Shown one piece after another: positions 11,098 through 23,174 of a DNA stretch of 64,000 bases. The notes under the pieces were generated by a model that was given only the letters and a program-made list of their open reading frames with translations, did not search any database and was not told the origin of the DNA. Source of the stretch: Papaver somniferum. Taxonomy: Eukaryota > Streptophyta > Magnoliopsida > Ranunculales > Papaveraceae. The position numbers and the translations under genes were made by a program. The number at the start of each line of letters is the position of its first letter. The first letter of the stretch is position 1. The stretch lies in NCBI RefSeq assembly GCF_003573695.1, contig NC_039368.1, positions 10,191,860 to 10,255,859 on the forward strand. The letters run 5' to 3'.

Positions 11098-13016
11098 ATG
11101 GAAAACACACAGAAACTTGCAAGTATACAAGGCCAAGTTTATAGAATAGAAGGAAAGCAGGGGAAAGTCCACAGGGAATGGGAGCACTATAAGAGAAACC
11201 TAAGCTAACAATGGAGACAGTGAGCAAGACAAAGCAATATGGCATACAAAGTGGCAGAAGTAAAGAACCAAAGCAGCAAGGAAAACATCTAAGAACCAAG
11301 GCTTGGAAGCCAAGGGCAGAGGTGAGTTTGTGCACTGACTTCAGTGCACAATAGGCTTCAAAATGCAAGAACTAAGCAAAACAGTAAAGGAATGTAACTA
11401 AGCAGTGAATAAAAGCAGAGCAGGAATTGTAAATGACTGAAGAAAGGAATTGTGGCTAAGCTAAGGCTTAGATTCCACCTTGTGTCCTAATCAAATAGAA
11501 TATTCCTAGGTTGAGTTGAGTCCTATGCATACAATAGAAAGGAAAGAAAAACAGCTTGCTAACAGAAATACCCCTAGTATTGACTGTCTTTTGACAGCAC
11601 AATCAATCACAAGCAATCATAGCACTGCTTTCTTCCCAATGCACAAGAAAAACAAGCATATGGCATCCTATCCTAGCAATTTACCATTTGACAGTGCACC
11701 AAGGCTTCATCAAAGCCTCAGCTTGTTGCTAATTAGCTCATACTACATATGTTAACAGCATCAACATTCATCACATATGCTAATTGAAACAACATTCTCA
11801 ACATTGAAGATAAAAAATCAAAACATCATATAACATTCACTATCAAATGTCATGCAATAACTGAAATTTAACTAAACAAACAGAATAAAAATTTTTTCTG
11901 GCTAGTCCAGAGATCATCCTCCTCTAACATCACTAGAGACATCAATTTATACCCAATTACACATTTAGGGTTTTCCCCCAATTTTCCCCCAAAACAGTAG
12001 AACTAGGGTTTGGTGAAAACTCACCTAATTCGTTGGAATTGATCGCATGCATGCTAACCCAATCTTCTTCTGACTCTACTGCTGCTTTCTCACGCTCCAA
12101 TTACTCTACTAACTCCACCTAATTCATCAATTTTTCTTCTAGGTTTTCAGAGAAAGATGAGAAGAGAAATTAGTGAATTAGATAGGTAGAGGGGTAGGGT
12201 ATTGATGGGAGAAGGATGGGTGTGGTTGGTTTGGGTAGTTGAGGCAGGTGAGGTGGTGGTTGCGAAGGCAGAGCAGGTGGAGAAGATGGTGGTGGTCTGC
12301 AACAGGCATGGAGGGGGAGAGGTCGATGGAAGAAGGAGAAGGGGGTGTTTGGTAGGGGTATATGGCTCGGATGTTAGGGTGTTGGGCAGTTGCAGCGAGT
12401 GAAGATGTTATGCGATCTGGGCCGTAGGATGTGAAGATGGTAGGTAGATCTGACGGCGATGCGGAGGTAAGCGAGGAGCGACCGTCAGATGAAGTGATAC
12501 AACAAAACTAACGACACTTGATGGAGTTAGGAACTGTAGTGAAAAGCGGATGTATCAAACTTTGATGCACAACAAGGGGGCGACCGTAGGATGACTCTGA
12601 GATCAATCTGACGGCTGAAGACGCAAGCGGGTATGGATTTGGGTTTTAGGCTTTTGGGTATAGAATATGGGTTTGGGAAATGAGTTTGGGCTTGGAAAAT
12701 CTTTAGCCCACTTCTTCTTTAAGAACAAATCTCTTCTTCAAGCCCATTTCTACCCTCTTTGGTCTTCCGCACATCATTCTTCACGGCTTCCTTGCGTAAT
12801 TCCTCCTGGCTTTTCACTACTTTTCTGCTCTATTCCGCTCCGCAAGTCATCCAGACTTTATTTATTACCTAAAAATGAAAAATTAAGTAAGAAAAATATT
12901 TATTCTTGAAAACAATGAAAATACAGAATATGGGATAAAATGTAGAATTACTGCACAAAAGATGAGTTAAAATGCCAACAAAAGGGATAAATATATACAT
13001 TATTTGGCACTCATCA
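11098..13016 (-). mobile_element. Element A: solo-LTR-like insertion, 1.9 kb
   Basis: Read on the minus strand it starts TGATGAGTGCCAAATAATG and ends ...GGCACACCA, so it has TG...CA ends. It is flanked by ATGGT at 11093-11097 and 13017-13021. Removing it joins the antisense gene cleanly to its stop codon, which proves the insertion. No internal LTR pair or coding region is seen, so it is best read as a solo LTR or a very short non-autonomous element. Elements B and C share its terminal sequence. Confidence 0.85.
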
Positions 13017-13502
13017 ATGGTTCAACCCCACCAGCAGGTTTAGCAATCTTCCCCTTCTGTGTTGAAGGTACGCTCCCACCCGAGGAAGGCCCTGAAGAAC
13101 CAGATGTAGGAGGCGGGGGTTTCTCACGGCGCGGATAGCTCTTTATAAGGCCATGCTCGGTCTTAAGATCATACTCGATGTTATCCAGAATTTTGTTAGT
13201 CTCTTCCACTAGTTGACAACGAGCCTTGTACGAAATAACAGTATTCATCATCTCAGCCTTTGACAACAACGAGGAAAGGCGACTCACTTCCTTCGAAGCG
13301 GCTTGGGAAGCCTCGTCCCTTGCTGTAGCTAAACCTTTATGATAATTAATCTGACTTTCCTGATGCACTAATTGAGATTGAGCCTCCGCGAGCTCTTCAT
13401 TTGCAGTGCGAAGCTGTCCCTGGAGCTCTGCAAGGAAAAGAAAAATGCAGATGGTTAGGTCCAGGAAATTACAGAACAACACTCAATAATATAAGCATAT
13501 AC

Positions 13503-14192
13503 CTTCGACTCTCGCCGAAGCTATTTCATATTCGTTAACAACAACATCACGAGATTCATCAAGAAAATCATACTCATCTGACAACTTCTTATAATCCGAT
13601 TGAAGGGTTGAAAGGGCGTACTGACTCGCATCTAATTCTACCTGTTTCATTGAATCCAAGTGACGAAGATGGTTGACCTCATTGTTTAAACCTTCCAGAC
13701 CCTTGTTGAGACGATACATATTTACTTCAAGATTTTTCTCAGACTCAGCTTGGCGTACCACATCAGCCCTAGACGCAGCTAAAGCTTTGCTAAGAGCACC
13801 AGCCTCATCCCTAGCGTCATCTCTCTCCCTAGCAAGACGCTGAATGTAATCTTTAACATCAAAAGACTGAGAAGAACGAGCTTGACGCAATTCTTCTTCC
13901 AAGAGATTGATTTTAGCTTCCAATGATGAGACCTTTTCTCGGGATTCACGAAGATTATCACGCGTCCACAACAACGTTCCATTAAACAAACAACGATCAT
14001 TGTTATATTTGTTCTGCATATCAATCATTTGGACTCGTCTGACCCGCCACTCCTCTATCAGAACATTATGTTCATCGGCACGAGCATTCCACTTATCAGC
14101 CTCGCTCTTTATCTTCTTTACCAATTCTACGATGCGAGATTTCTGACGCTGCCGCTCTTTCCGAAGCCATACTAACTCAGGAACTCCACCCA
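13503..14192 (-). pseudogene. Coiled-coil exon of the antisense gene
   Basis: This is the longest open stretch of the antisense gene, about 230 codons in frame with its neighbours. It begins VGGVPELVWLRKERQRQ after the acceptor at 14193 and ends ...ASARVEG before the donor GTATAT at 13502. Heptads rich in Leu, Glu, Lys and Arg run through nearly all of it, so it should fold as a long parallel helix. The following exon resumes with ELQGQLRTANEELAEAQ, also coiled coil, then a Pro/Ser-rich tail. Confidence 0.7.
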
Positions 14193-17100
14193 CTGAAGAT
14201 AGGGTGGGGTAGGGAGACTCAGACAGAACACTAATTACAGTAAAGGACAACAACAAGGAAAAGAACAGATAATCAAACCTGTAACAGCCGAAGAATTCTT
14301 CTTGGCCTCCTCCAACTCACTACGAGCCATATCAAGATCCAAGCGAAGCTTCTCCTCCTCCTTGCCTTGTTGCTCCTTAGTCTTGAGGAGACTCTTCAAC
14401 TCACATACCTCCATATCTCTATCAGCAATGACAGTCTCAGCCGCAGTAAGCTCCTATTCCCGAAGACGAAGCTTAGCCTCCAACTTAAGGGATTTGGCCT
14501 TAAAAAACTGGTACAACATGTGATTGCAATGCTCACTCCTCATCATCTGCGAATCAGAATATTAGAACACCCTAACTCTAAAAATTGCAAAAAATTGATA
14601 CCAGTCAAAATGATAAGAGGATTCACCTCTAACATCCGCTGTTGGGAAAATACATACTGATACCCATCAGCCAACTCCATCATATCAGCAACAGTCTAGG
14701 GAGCGTCGACTACTAGAGCAGCCTCCAAGGCCCGAAGATTCTTATCCCACGCTTCTGCAACCTGGTCCTTGGGAGACAATTGCATCATCTTACGGGTATA
14801 GGCATCAGATTTCTTCTCACCCTCCACCACAGGAGCTGAATTGGGTACGAACATCAAGTTCTTCTTTTTAAACCAAGCTAAGATGGCATCATCACCCTCA
14901 AGGATTAGTGACTGAGGAAAATCATCTCCAGAAGACCCAACCGAGGCCTTACCCATATGCGTGAATTTAGCACACGAAGAGTTCGAGGCTACTCCCGCAT
15001 CCAAATCTGGAAGGTCTCTAGCACCGCTCCCCTCTGGAACATCACTAGCATCCACGACTCCCTTTCTCTTTCCGTCCGCCTTGTTAGAGTTACCAAGCAC
15101 ATCCATTCATCGTTTGGGTAAATCAGGTTGAACTCAGAAGCCAGGCCCAAGACAGCGTTTATGTCAAAACTATCATCCGCAGAATAAATCCGACCAAAGG
15201 AAAACTCCTGAGACATAGCAGAATTTCACCACCAACACCCTCATCACCAAGGCCAGTGCTATCATCACCAGCATCACTGCAACCCGCAGGATTAGCTTCG
15301 GCACCAGCATCATGACAACCTGCGGGATTAATTTCACCACCAATACCGCTGCCACCAGCGGTAGTATTCCCTTCAACAAATTCTTCATCATCATGACCTG
15401 GATGGGATGTATCAGTACGCTCATCCATATCATACATATCTTCATCCTCTCCAAGCTCAGTCACAGGACTGTTGACTTCTTCATAAACCTCCGCCTCCTC
15501 GATTGTTGTGGTGGTGGACTGCTTGGGATTTATCCTCCTCTTCTTCGTCGCCTAAAAAGACAAGGCACAAGAATAAAAATCCCTGACTTTGAAAAGAATT
15601 AAAACTGCCTCAACTAAAGGACAAGGCATATGAAAATCTTACCTTGACAACCGCAGCATTCTTCGCCTGAAGATCAGCATCGGAACTCTCTTAGTCATCT
15701 CCATCAACAACATCGAGGGCATATTGAAAATTCATGCCCTCAAAATTCAAATGCCAAGGACGGAAATTCTCATAACGAGCAGGAGGAGCCGCATGTATCT
15801 GGCTATCTGCGGTAGGACGCCATCCTTGCGGACCTGGAACCCACCCCCAAGCCCAGGGACCAACAACCTCAATAACAATTGCTTGCTATTCATAGTCATG
15901 ATCACGCTTGATCCGCTCACGAGTAGGAAACACCAGTTTGTTAGTAGAATTCTCTGTACCGGGACGTACTTCACCTTAGCACCACTTACTTCACTCAGAA
16001 GGCGGATCTCACCATGAGGAGCGGCAATATTCCGAAGACTCACACTCCACGGTTTACGAGTCCTACTGTTAACATAGTCACCGAAAGACTTGTTAAAATT
16101 CTCAGGCGTATACCACTCCCTTTCCTCAAGATTGGGGACTCAACATTGTCTCTCCTTTGCTCCGAAGATAACACTCCCTCAGTGCACGAAGATAATTCCC
16201 ATGAAGTTGGGAAATAGAGAGACAATGTGTATTCTTCGAAGAACCCTCTCGACCAGCCAGCACATCATAATAAAAAGAATCCCCAGACTTTTACAAAGGC
16301 AACATAAGACCCGCTTCAAAGGGCCCCACCGTGGTCAGCAGATGAAATTCATCAAACTTATATGTCGATATCATCTCATAAGTAATATCATCATAAGCAG
16401 CGTAAAAACGAACATCGAATAGCCGAAGACCAAGCTTTTCCTTGAAAACCTCTAGATCAATATGTTCGAAGGTCACTTTCTTCTCCCCAACAACGACGCT
16501 ACGTATTTCCTGAGAAATATCTTCCTCCTCCACGAGATCAGGCGCAGAACCCTTCGAAGGGTTTCTCTCGGAAGCTTTCCTCTTAGGATGAACCTTAGAT
16601 ACATCAGTCTTCGAAACCACTTCTTTCGAAGACCTCCCCTTGGGTTGAGACACTGGAGGGGGAGGTAGAGGATGTTGATGAGACGCGGAAAGAGGCGCCA
16701 CTGACCGAAGAGGTAGGACATCCCGCGTTCTCTTAGGATCATCACGCGGATTAACTAAGGGACGAGAAACAGCATACCGGGAGCCAGGAGCCTCTTTTGT
16801 CCGGTCCCCCTTCTGCGTATTCCCTCTATGCGACTTACCCCTCTTAGAAGATAAGTGCCTCTGACCAAAAGAAGACGAAACCCTATGAAAGCGGGCATCA
16901 CCTTGGGAAGATTTAGACGAACCTCCACCAGGCGGAGAAACATCAGGATCCCTACGCGGAGGAGATCTACGCGGACTAGGCAGTGGAGTTTGATAAGAAA
17001 CCCGCGGACGGTCAGCCATGTCTGCGTAGTACATAAACAAGTTTCAGATTTCCGCGAAGACAAAACAGAAATCAAAAACCCAATTTCATCCAGTTCTTCA

Positions 17101-17302
17101 TAATCATGAACTAGATGGAAAATAAGAACAAACCCTAAATAAAAGGGGAAATAACAAATAGGGGCAAGCATATACGAAGGAAGAAATCATTATTGTTTGT
17201 AATAACGAACAGGGGCAATTATACACACACTTATATATATGTTCTTCATCACAAACACATATAGCAACAGTTCAGCAAAAGATAATCAAACACAGTAGAA
17301 CC

Positions 17303-17308
17303 ACTTAC
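17303..17308 (-). promoter_or_regulatory. Consensus splice donor of the antisense 5'-UTR intron
   Basis: On the minus strand the sequence reads CTATAG|GTAAGT, a consensus donor. The matching acceptor TACGCAG lies at 17022, two bases before the ATG codon at 17019-17017. A TATATATAT run at 17529-17539 could serve as the antisense TATA box about 220 bp upstream; that is only inference. Confidence 0.55.
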
Positions 17309-17339
17309 CTATAAAGGAAAAATCAGGGTCGTGAAAAAA

Positions 17340-17450
17340 GCCTCGACGAACAACAGTAGCAGCAGAAAGCTTCGAGGAACAACAACAGCAGCAGCAACAA
17401 AGACAAAAACAACAGTAGCAGCAACAACAATTAATAACAAGGAAACAAAA
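17340..17450. repeat. CAG/CAA-rich low-complexity tract
   Basis: Imperfect CAGCAGCAACAA trinucleotides, lying in the presumed untranslated first exon of the antisense gene. The Cys-rich minus-strand frame through it is compositional. Confidence 0.6.
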
Positions 17451-17682
17451 GCAGAGAACAAAAAATAAAAGTTCTGAGGAAAGAGAAGGAATGAAATTTA
17501 TGACTAGAGAATTTTCATATTCCTTCTCATATATATATACAAAGAGAAATAAAACCACCCCATTACTCAAGAAGAAGTTATTGCAAATAGTGGGGAACGT
17601 GCCCTAAAATCTTGGAAAATAATAAAGAGATGATGAAGAGAGTAACACGTTTTTTCTTCCCACTTCGACTAACCGCCCAGTA

Positions 17683-17699
17683 GGATGAAAAGGGGAAAA
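17683..17699 (+). promoter_or_regulatory. Polypurine tract of the gypsy element
   Basis: GGATGAAAAGGGGAAAA lies directly before the 3' LTR at 17701, the position expected for the primer of plus-strand DNA synthesis. Confidence 0.75.
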
Positions 17700-17700
17700 T

Positions 17701-18708
17701 TGTAGGTACACATTTCATCTTCCGCCACGTGTCCACAAAGACACACGTGGAGGACATGCGGCTGAGAGCATCAAGATATGATATCACACGTGGACAGTCA
17801 AGAGACGCGCCTTGTCAAGATAGCGTCGCCACCCACCAGATCCAACGGTAGAGGATCGAGGAGACGGAAACACTAGAACACTGCGAAGCACTAGAGGATA
17901 ACCCAAGAGTCACTTTATCCTATCCCCAGAAAGATCTAAGATCTACGAATGGGGATAGTCAAACTGGCGCAGACAAGACGGGGGAAAAGGACATCTGTCT
18001 ACCGCGGACATACATCTCAACTACCCGCATTAAATACCCTCAAATAGCATACGTGTTAGTCAGCCTGTGGAGGAAGCGCAGATAGCACTGCATATTCAAA
18101 CGGAACACGCAGAGAGAACCGAGAACACGAAGACCTCTGCGTTAGCGGCACAAGACACAAGAGGATAAGGTTATAACGGGATTCAGAAGTGGACCCCACG
18201 TAACCACCCTATAAATACCCCTCTCTCCCAAGTGAAGAGGGGGCCGAAAAACATTGAGAGGAGAATAGGAGAGAGACAGAGAGATAGAGAAAGTGTAAGT
18301 GAAGTTCCTCCCGCTACGCAGGCTTATATTGGTCTCAAAGTCATTTGACTATTTCTGTAACGTTCATACATATAATGGAAAACCCAATCCCGTAGACAAA
18401 GATTTGAGTGATGAATCATATAAGTTAATCGTTTCCTCTATATTCATGCATTTACACTTTATATGTTCAATTCGATACTTAAGGTATATCATATTCGTAC
18501 ATTTTATATTTCATCCACTATTTATCTTATTGTATGAGCCAAGAACAATGATTGTAGTTGATGAGACGATGAAGAGTATTAGAACTCTGAGTCAAGGATT
18601 CGACATAACCTTTCCATTCCCCTCAAGCGCAGCTTATTTACTGTATTGTCATGAGTCCGCGCGCATTATTTGTGAATACTCAGATGACACCTGATTTTTG
18701 TGTTCACA
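17701..18708 (+). repeat. 3' LTR of the gypsy element
   Basis: 1008 bp, colinear with 3372-4375, with a 4-bp insertion near 17920 and about 45 substitutions. TATA box at 18210-18217. Right target duplication CTTCC at 18709-18713. Confidence 0.93.
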
Positions 18709-18713
18709 CTTCC

Positions 18714-20540
18714 CTCTTAGTGCCGCCCACTCAGGTCTTTCTTGGCAGATTGGATATTATTAACTTTTGAAACCAAGTTTCTTCCTCTGTTAGTTACGGT
18801 TCTTCTCCATCAAATCCCAAGGATGATTAAACTTTGATGACCACTAAACTTTGATAACTAAACCGTCTAATCCTAAAAAATATCTTGGAGTTTCAATTAG
18901 TTTTCTACTGATTCCTTTTATTTTTATCATACAGTTGCATCATTAGCCACAAAACACTTATGTTCAGTGTAGTATTGGACTCCTTCACTGTTAAGATACT
19001 TGAGTTTCTTGTTTTATTATTGTATGTGTAATGTGTGACATGGCGAAACAGGCCATTGTTACCTCTCTATTCGTTCTATATCATTCATTCTCCGTAGATA
19101 TAATTGCAAAGTTATGATGTCCAAAGATATTTAGGCTAGTTCTTATTTTTAGGCTTACGTTATGCAAAGTTATGATATCCAAAGGTATTTAGGCCAGTTA
19201 AGATACAATTTGTTTGGTGGTAATTACATAAATAAGATTTGCAGGCCATTGTTTGAACCATCAACTGAACATGCTTCTAAGACTGCGATTAAAAGTCTGT
19301 GGAAAACATCTTACAATTACTCATGAGACTGCGATTAATAGTGTAGATTAGCCAGACAACATATATAGAATTTCCGTAGTTAACATATCTATGCTAAGTT
19401 TCTTTATATTGGTACCTGTAACCAATTAATTTTGCAATTTCCGTAGTATACTGTGAACAAGGTGGACATCTGGATTCTATCTAAAAAAAAGGTGGACATC
19501 TGGATTTGGCGATGCAAAGTGAAAGGTGATGTTTTTTTTGTTTTGTTTTGTTTTGATCAATAGTGAAAGGTGATGTTGCCTACAACAAAGATAAGATTAC
19601 GCAGCGAGGAATGTCCCAACGAATCTCATCATTAGCCTCATCTGTTTTTGGAGGCTTACCTTCACTAAAAAGGTACATCTCTTACGAATGTATTATAAAT
19701 ATTGAAATGAGCAAGTTTTCTTTCATGAAATCAACACTGATGTGACCCTGTCTACCATTTCCATTTGATGTCTTTCATAAACGAGGTGCGGCAAGAACAT
19801 GATTCATGGATTGAAGGTTATGCTTTCTGTTGCTGCAGTATAGGCTTAGAGCGGCCGCCCTACAACTTTTTGGCAGATATGTCAACACCCCGCGGGACTA
19901 GAGTGGCTACTCTAGAATGGGTTTGGAGATGCAATGGTTGTCGTGCTTATCAACAAACATTTTTAGCTTACTCCTTTGCCACTACCAATTTGTGGTGGCA
20001 AGTTGTGTGTTTGGTACTTACTTTTTCTTTTTCCTACTATTTGTATAAATAGACCAGAACTGGTGTTTTTCCAAACAAAAATAAATATTAAAATTCTTTA
20101 GACATTGTCCAGGAAGTAATCTCTATCGTAATGATTTGTTTCATTTTCGACCATCTTGTGCCACACAGTCTACCATTTGTAACAATTACCTGTATGCAAA
20201 AGTAATTTTGGATAACAAAAACTACATGTATGAAAAGCGAAAACACATCTCTACAAGCACTCAACCGAAAACACTTGAGTTGCACAAGTCGTGGCACGTT
20301 TTCAATGGATCTTCTTGCAGTGAAGCTGTGTGGAGATGCTGGAATATCTTGTTGGAGTTTTATGCCGAGTTTCAAAATACATACTGTAATAATTGGTTAC
20401 GGGCAGTTACAATAGGTTGGTTACAGAGAAGAGTGAAAGAGAATTGCACCACTTAGTGAAGAGTTGTATTGATTGGTTAACACCAATCAACAGTTTCATA
20501 AAGGAGTAATTATAAACAAACCGCCTAATCAGACTACACC
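18714..20540. other. Unassigned DNA with an exon-like fragment
   Basis: The stretch is mostly AT-rich. At 19564-19672 a T/G-rich tract plus ATAG acceptor and an AAAAAG|GTACAT donor bound an open 109-nt exon-like segment reading KGDVAYNKDKITQRGM and on to SVFGGLPSLK. A further open frame at 19765-20052 and one at 20136-20456 contain Trp/Cys-rich text I do not recognise. These may be relics of a host gene. A 15-bp word GTGAAAGGTGATGTT is repeated at about 19519 and 19563. Confidence 0.3.
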
Positions 20541-21170
20541 AAAACTGTATCCCACTTCTTATCTCACAAAAATTTTGGTATGGGCCCGGTGGGCCCCGCG
20601 GAGGACAGCAGGGGTCCCATTATTTGAGTTTTATTGTGAGTAGCGGTTTTCATGTGATTCCCTAACACGGTTCATTTAGAATTTTTGTTCATAAAGGGTG
20701 AACAGATGTATAATTGAGTCTAAATCCCAAGAGACACATCTGTTGAATTTCTATATAAACAGTGAGACCTCTCAACTGTGAATGAAAAAAAAAGAAGAAC
20801 AATCTCTCTCTCGTTCTCTCTAATCAGCAACACGATTGTGAATTTCTGATTGCCAAGAAAACATAATTAGAATTGTTCTTAAGGATTCTGTATTGAGAGT
20901 GCACTCTTACCGGATTGTGATCGTTGAATCCTGGGGAATAATCGTCATTAAACCGTTTGCATCGAAGGGGAGAAATCTATTCTTAAGGACAGTGAGTTTG
21001 TTCACGCCTCAGATAAGTTTTGTATAGCATCCATTTCGCCTTAGTTTTCCAACAATTTTAAGAATAGAATTTCATATGGCTGCTATAAATTTTAGTATGG
21101 TTTCATTCGAAGTTATAAATCTAGACGGTATGAAATTGGATTGTTTAGATAAGAGATAACCAACGACGAC
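20541..21170 (+). mobile_element. Possible copia LTR and gag-start remnant
   Basis: A GC-rich palindrome (GGGCCCGGTGGGCCC near 20583), a TATA box (TATATAAA, 20752-20759) and a C/T-rich leader are followed by an ATG near 21076. That frame begins MAAINFSMVSFEVINLDG, resembling the N-terminus of plant copia gag proteins, and stops after 27 codons. No second LTR or target duplication was found. A pararetrovirus or host promoter is an alternative. Confidence 0.3.
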
Positions 21171-22280
21171 GCTTCTGGCCGAGAAGAGAAATGAAAGATG
21201 AGTATCTCGCTGCAATAAACAGGTTAGATTGACATTTTGGTTATATTATTCAATTCAATATTTCATTGCATATTTTGTCTGTAGGAGTGAGATATCGCAC
21301 ATGTTAGTAAGTATGCGAAGTGAAGACTATATAACTTAAACGAGGGAGATCGCACACAGCAAGGTTGAGATGACGTAATGGATGATGTCAGCAAAGTCAC
21401 GAGTAAAGTTGCAGATCTGTGTGAAGTATGGTATGTGCGAGAACGAGTGATTGTACATGAGCGAGTGTATCACATAGAGATTCCGAAAATAAAGGATCTC
21501 TTAGCTTTCATCCACCATGTAAGATCTTATATAAAGAGGAGAGGTTATTACTTGTGGGGGTTCTTTTAGTGAGTGTTAGATAAGAAATCAGGAGAGAGAA
21601 AGTAAATCTAGGAGCAAGTAAGATTGTTGTAATACTTGTATCCATTTTGTAAACCGACTTAAGTGTTGATAATCAATGAAAAGTTTAATGATGATTACCT
21701 GATATTCATTATAGTAATAGTGGAATGTGGTTGTGAGGAAACTTGCAACTACATTGTCAATTGGGAACTTCATAGTTTGCTGATTTTTGAGACAAAGTGG
21801 ATTGCACACAGAGGTGTTTGACAAATTGTCTTGGCCAAATCTTTGTGATTTTGAGGAAACACTAATAAATGGGTGTTGAGTTTAAGATTTTCATTTTAGA
21901 AAATCTGCATGAACACATATTGTGTTTTGATATGCCATTGTTAATTAGGTTGATTGACATTTTAAGTGTTACTGCTATACACCAAAGAATGATAACGCAT
22001 GCATGGAATTTTCTTAGTGAAACTTTCTAAGTTCTATTACAAGAACTTTGTGTCGGTGCGGCTCCATACGTTTGCGGTTTATAAGATGATTTTAGACCAT
22101 TCATGAGTCTTGCACTAATTGTAAGAAACTATTGATAAGTACAGCTGTGTCTTTTCGACGTGTGTATGTTTCTCTGACCTAGTTAAACATTTGTGTACAA
22201 CTGAATCTAAAATGTTTCTTGTAGTCACTAAACGAATGGAGAAATATTGATCCGCAGGATTAACCTATCGCCTATGGGCA
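21171..22280. other. Unassigned DNA
   Basis: No recognisable coding region. A short frame at 21378-21569 has no recognisable motif. The right edge abuts the 3' part of the LINE on the minus strand. Confidence 0.35.
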
Positions 22281-22292
22281 TACTGGTGCAAA

Positions 22293-23060
22293 TTATGGGT
22301 ACGAGGATGTTGGTACAAATTCGAAGGGATGTGGAAAGCAATTCCAAATAAAGTTATGCCTGACATTAGGCCACTGTCTTGTCCACCCATCAAGGCACAT
22401 CCCTGTCGTGAAAGGCATCGCTGTATTCATTCCTGTGTATCTTAGAAAGTAGCTCCACACCTCATAAACAAAGGCACAATGACGTAAAATGTGGTTGTTA
22501 GTTTCCTCCTCCATGAGGCACAGCTTACATCTAATATCCGTTGTTGGTGGTACCACTGCTCGTCTTACCAATACATCCATAGTAGGTGAAGCATTCCATA
22601 GCGTAGCCCAAATGAAGAAGGATACTTTTGTAGGGATTATATCATTCCACAAAATATGGGGGTTTGTGAAGTGAATTTCTTCTTGGTATGCCTCCTCAAT
22701 TTGAACATTGTAGCACGATTTAGCAGAGAACTCACCTGTAGCCGAGTGAAGCCAAACTCTACGATCCGGAATATTGGATATTATTTCTGCATTGCCAATA
22801 TCATGCACCAATTGCACAACCTCTGCAATTTCTTCGTCATTTAAGTTCCTTTTGAGACCCAAATTCCAAGCTGAGTTTGGGGATGTCACATGGATAACCT
22901 CGCTTATAGTTGCATTCTTAGAGGTAGAAAGTTTCCATATTCTAGGAAATTTATCACGTAATGGAATTGTTGCGCACCAGTTTTCCTTCCAGAAACTAGT
23001 ATTTTCTCCATTATTCACAGTAATATGAGAATTCACGGTTACAAGAGGGAGAGCAGTCAT
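22293..23060 (-). pseudogene. LINE ORF2 C-terminus with zf-RVT domain
   Basis: The 255-codon frame begins with the segment after RT (NNGENTSFWKENWC), a landmark of plant LINEs. It then has the reverse-transcriptase zinc-binding domain, with WNDIIPTKVSFFIWATLW and a CKLCLMEEETNNHILRHC cluster (Cys-x2-Cys ... His-x4-Cys type). The domain is thought to help bind the template RNA. The end after WNCFP diverges from the usual LINE text, so the 3' end may be recombined. It is separated from the RT exon by a broken stretch at 23061-23174. Confidence 0.8.
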
Positions 23061-23174
23061 AATACCTTTCCATAAGCTCGTGCCATGTGAAGTACGAACA
23101 GGATCTGGATACCAAGATTCTTCATTTCCTCCATACTTTTGATGAACAGTTTTCCTCCATAGATGTTTTTTCTC

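Larger units (their letters stand above)
11085..17308 (-). pseudogene. Antisense spliced gene inside the gypsy element (coiled-coil protein)
   Basis: A multi-exon gene runs opposite to gag-pol. GT-AG introns with good splice sites can be placed at 17022-17308 (5' UTR), 15552-15642, 14547-14626, 14193-14278 and 13428-13502. The start is the ATG at 17019, two bases after the first acceptor. The N-terminal 150 residues are Ser/Pro/Arg-rich. A globular segment follows (EKLGLRLFDVRFYAAYDD ... WYTPENFNKSF), then an acidic Gly-rich part with a duplicated NPAGC.DAG motif. The last third is a long coiled coil (REKVSSLEAKINLLEEELRQ and similar). The stop TAG at 11085-11087 follows GGVEPSK once element A is removed. 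TAA near 16302, TAG at 14454-14456 and at least two frameshifts show decay. Tat-lineage elements are known to carry antisense extra ORFs; the role of this one is unknown. Confidence 0.75.
3372..18708 (+). mobile_element. Ty3/gypsy LTR retrotransposon, Tat/Ogre-like organisation, 15.3 kb, defective
   Basis: The boundaries are firm. Two LTRs of about 1 kb start TGTAGGTACAC and end TTCACA, flanked by the duplication CTTCC at 3367-3371 and 18709-18713. Internal order on the plus strand is primer-binding site, 80-bp repeat array, gag, protease, RT, integrase, which is the Ty3/gypsy order. A long gene on the minus strand lies between integrase and the 3' LTR, an arrangement known for Tat-lineage elements. 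I count roughly 45 substitutions plus one 4-bp indel between the LTRs (about 4.5%), so the insertion is not recent. Gag and integrase carry stops and frameshifts, and the RT/RNase H part is deleted. The element also hosts element A (11098-13016). Confidence 0.93.

Noticed and set aside
20541..21170. Integrated pararetrovirus promoter
   Set aside because: No coat protein, movement protein or RT of that family lies nearby; a copia LTR remnant is the simpler reading.
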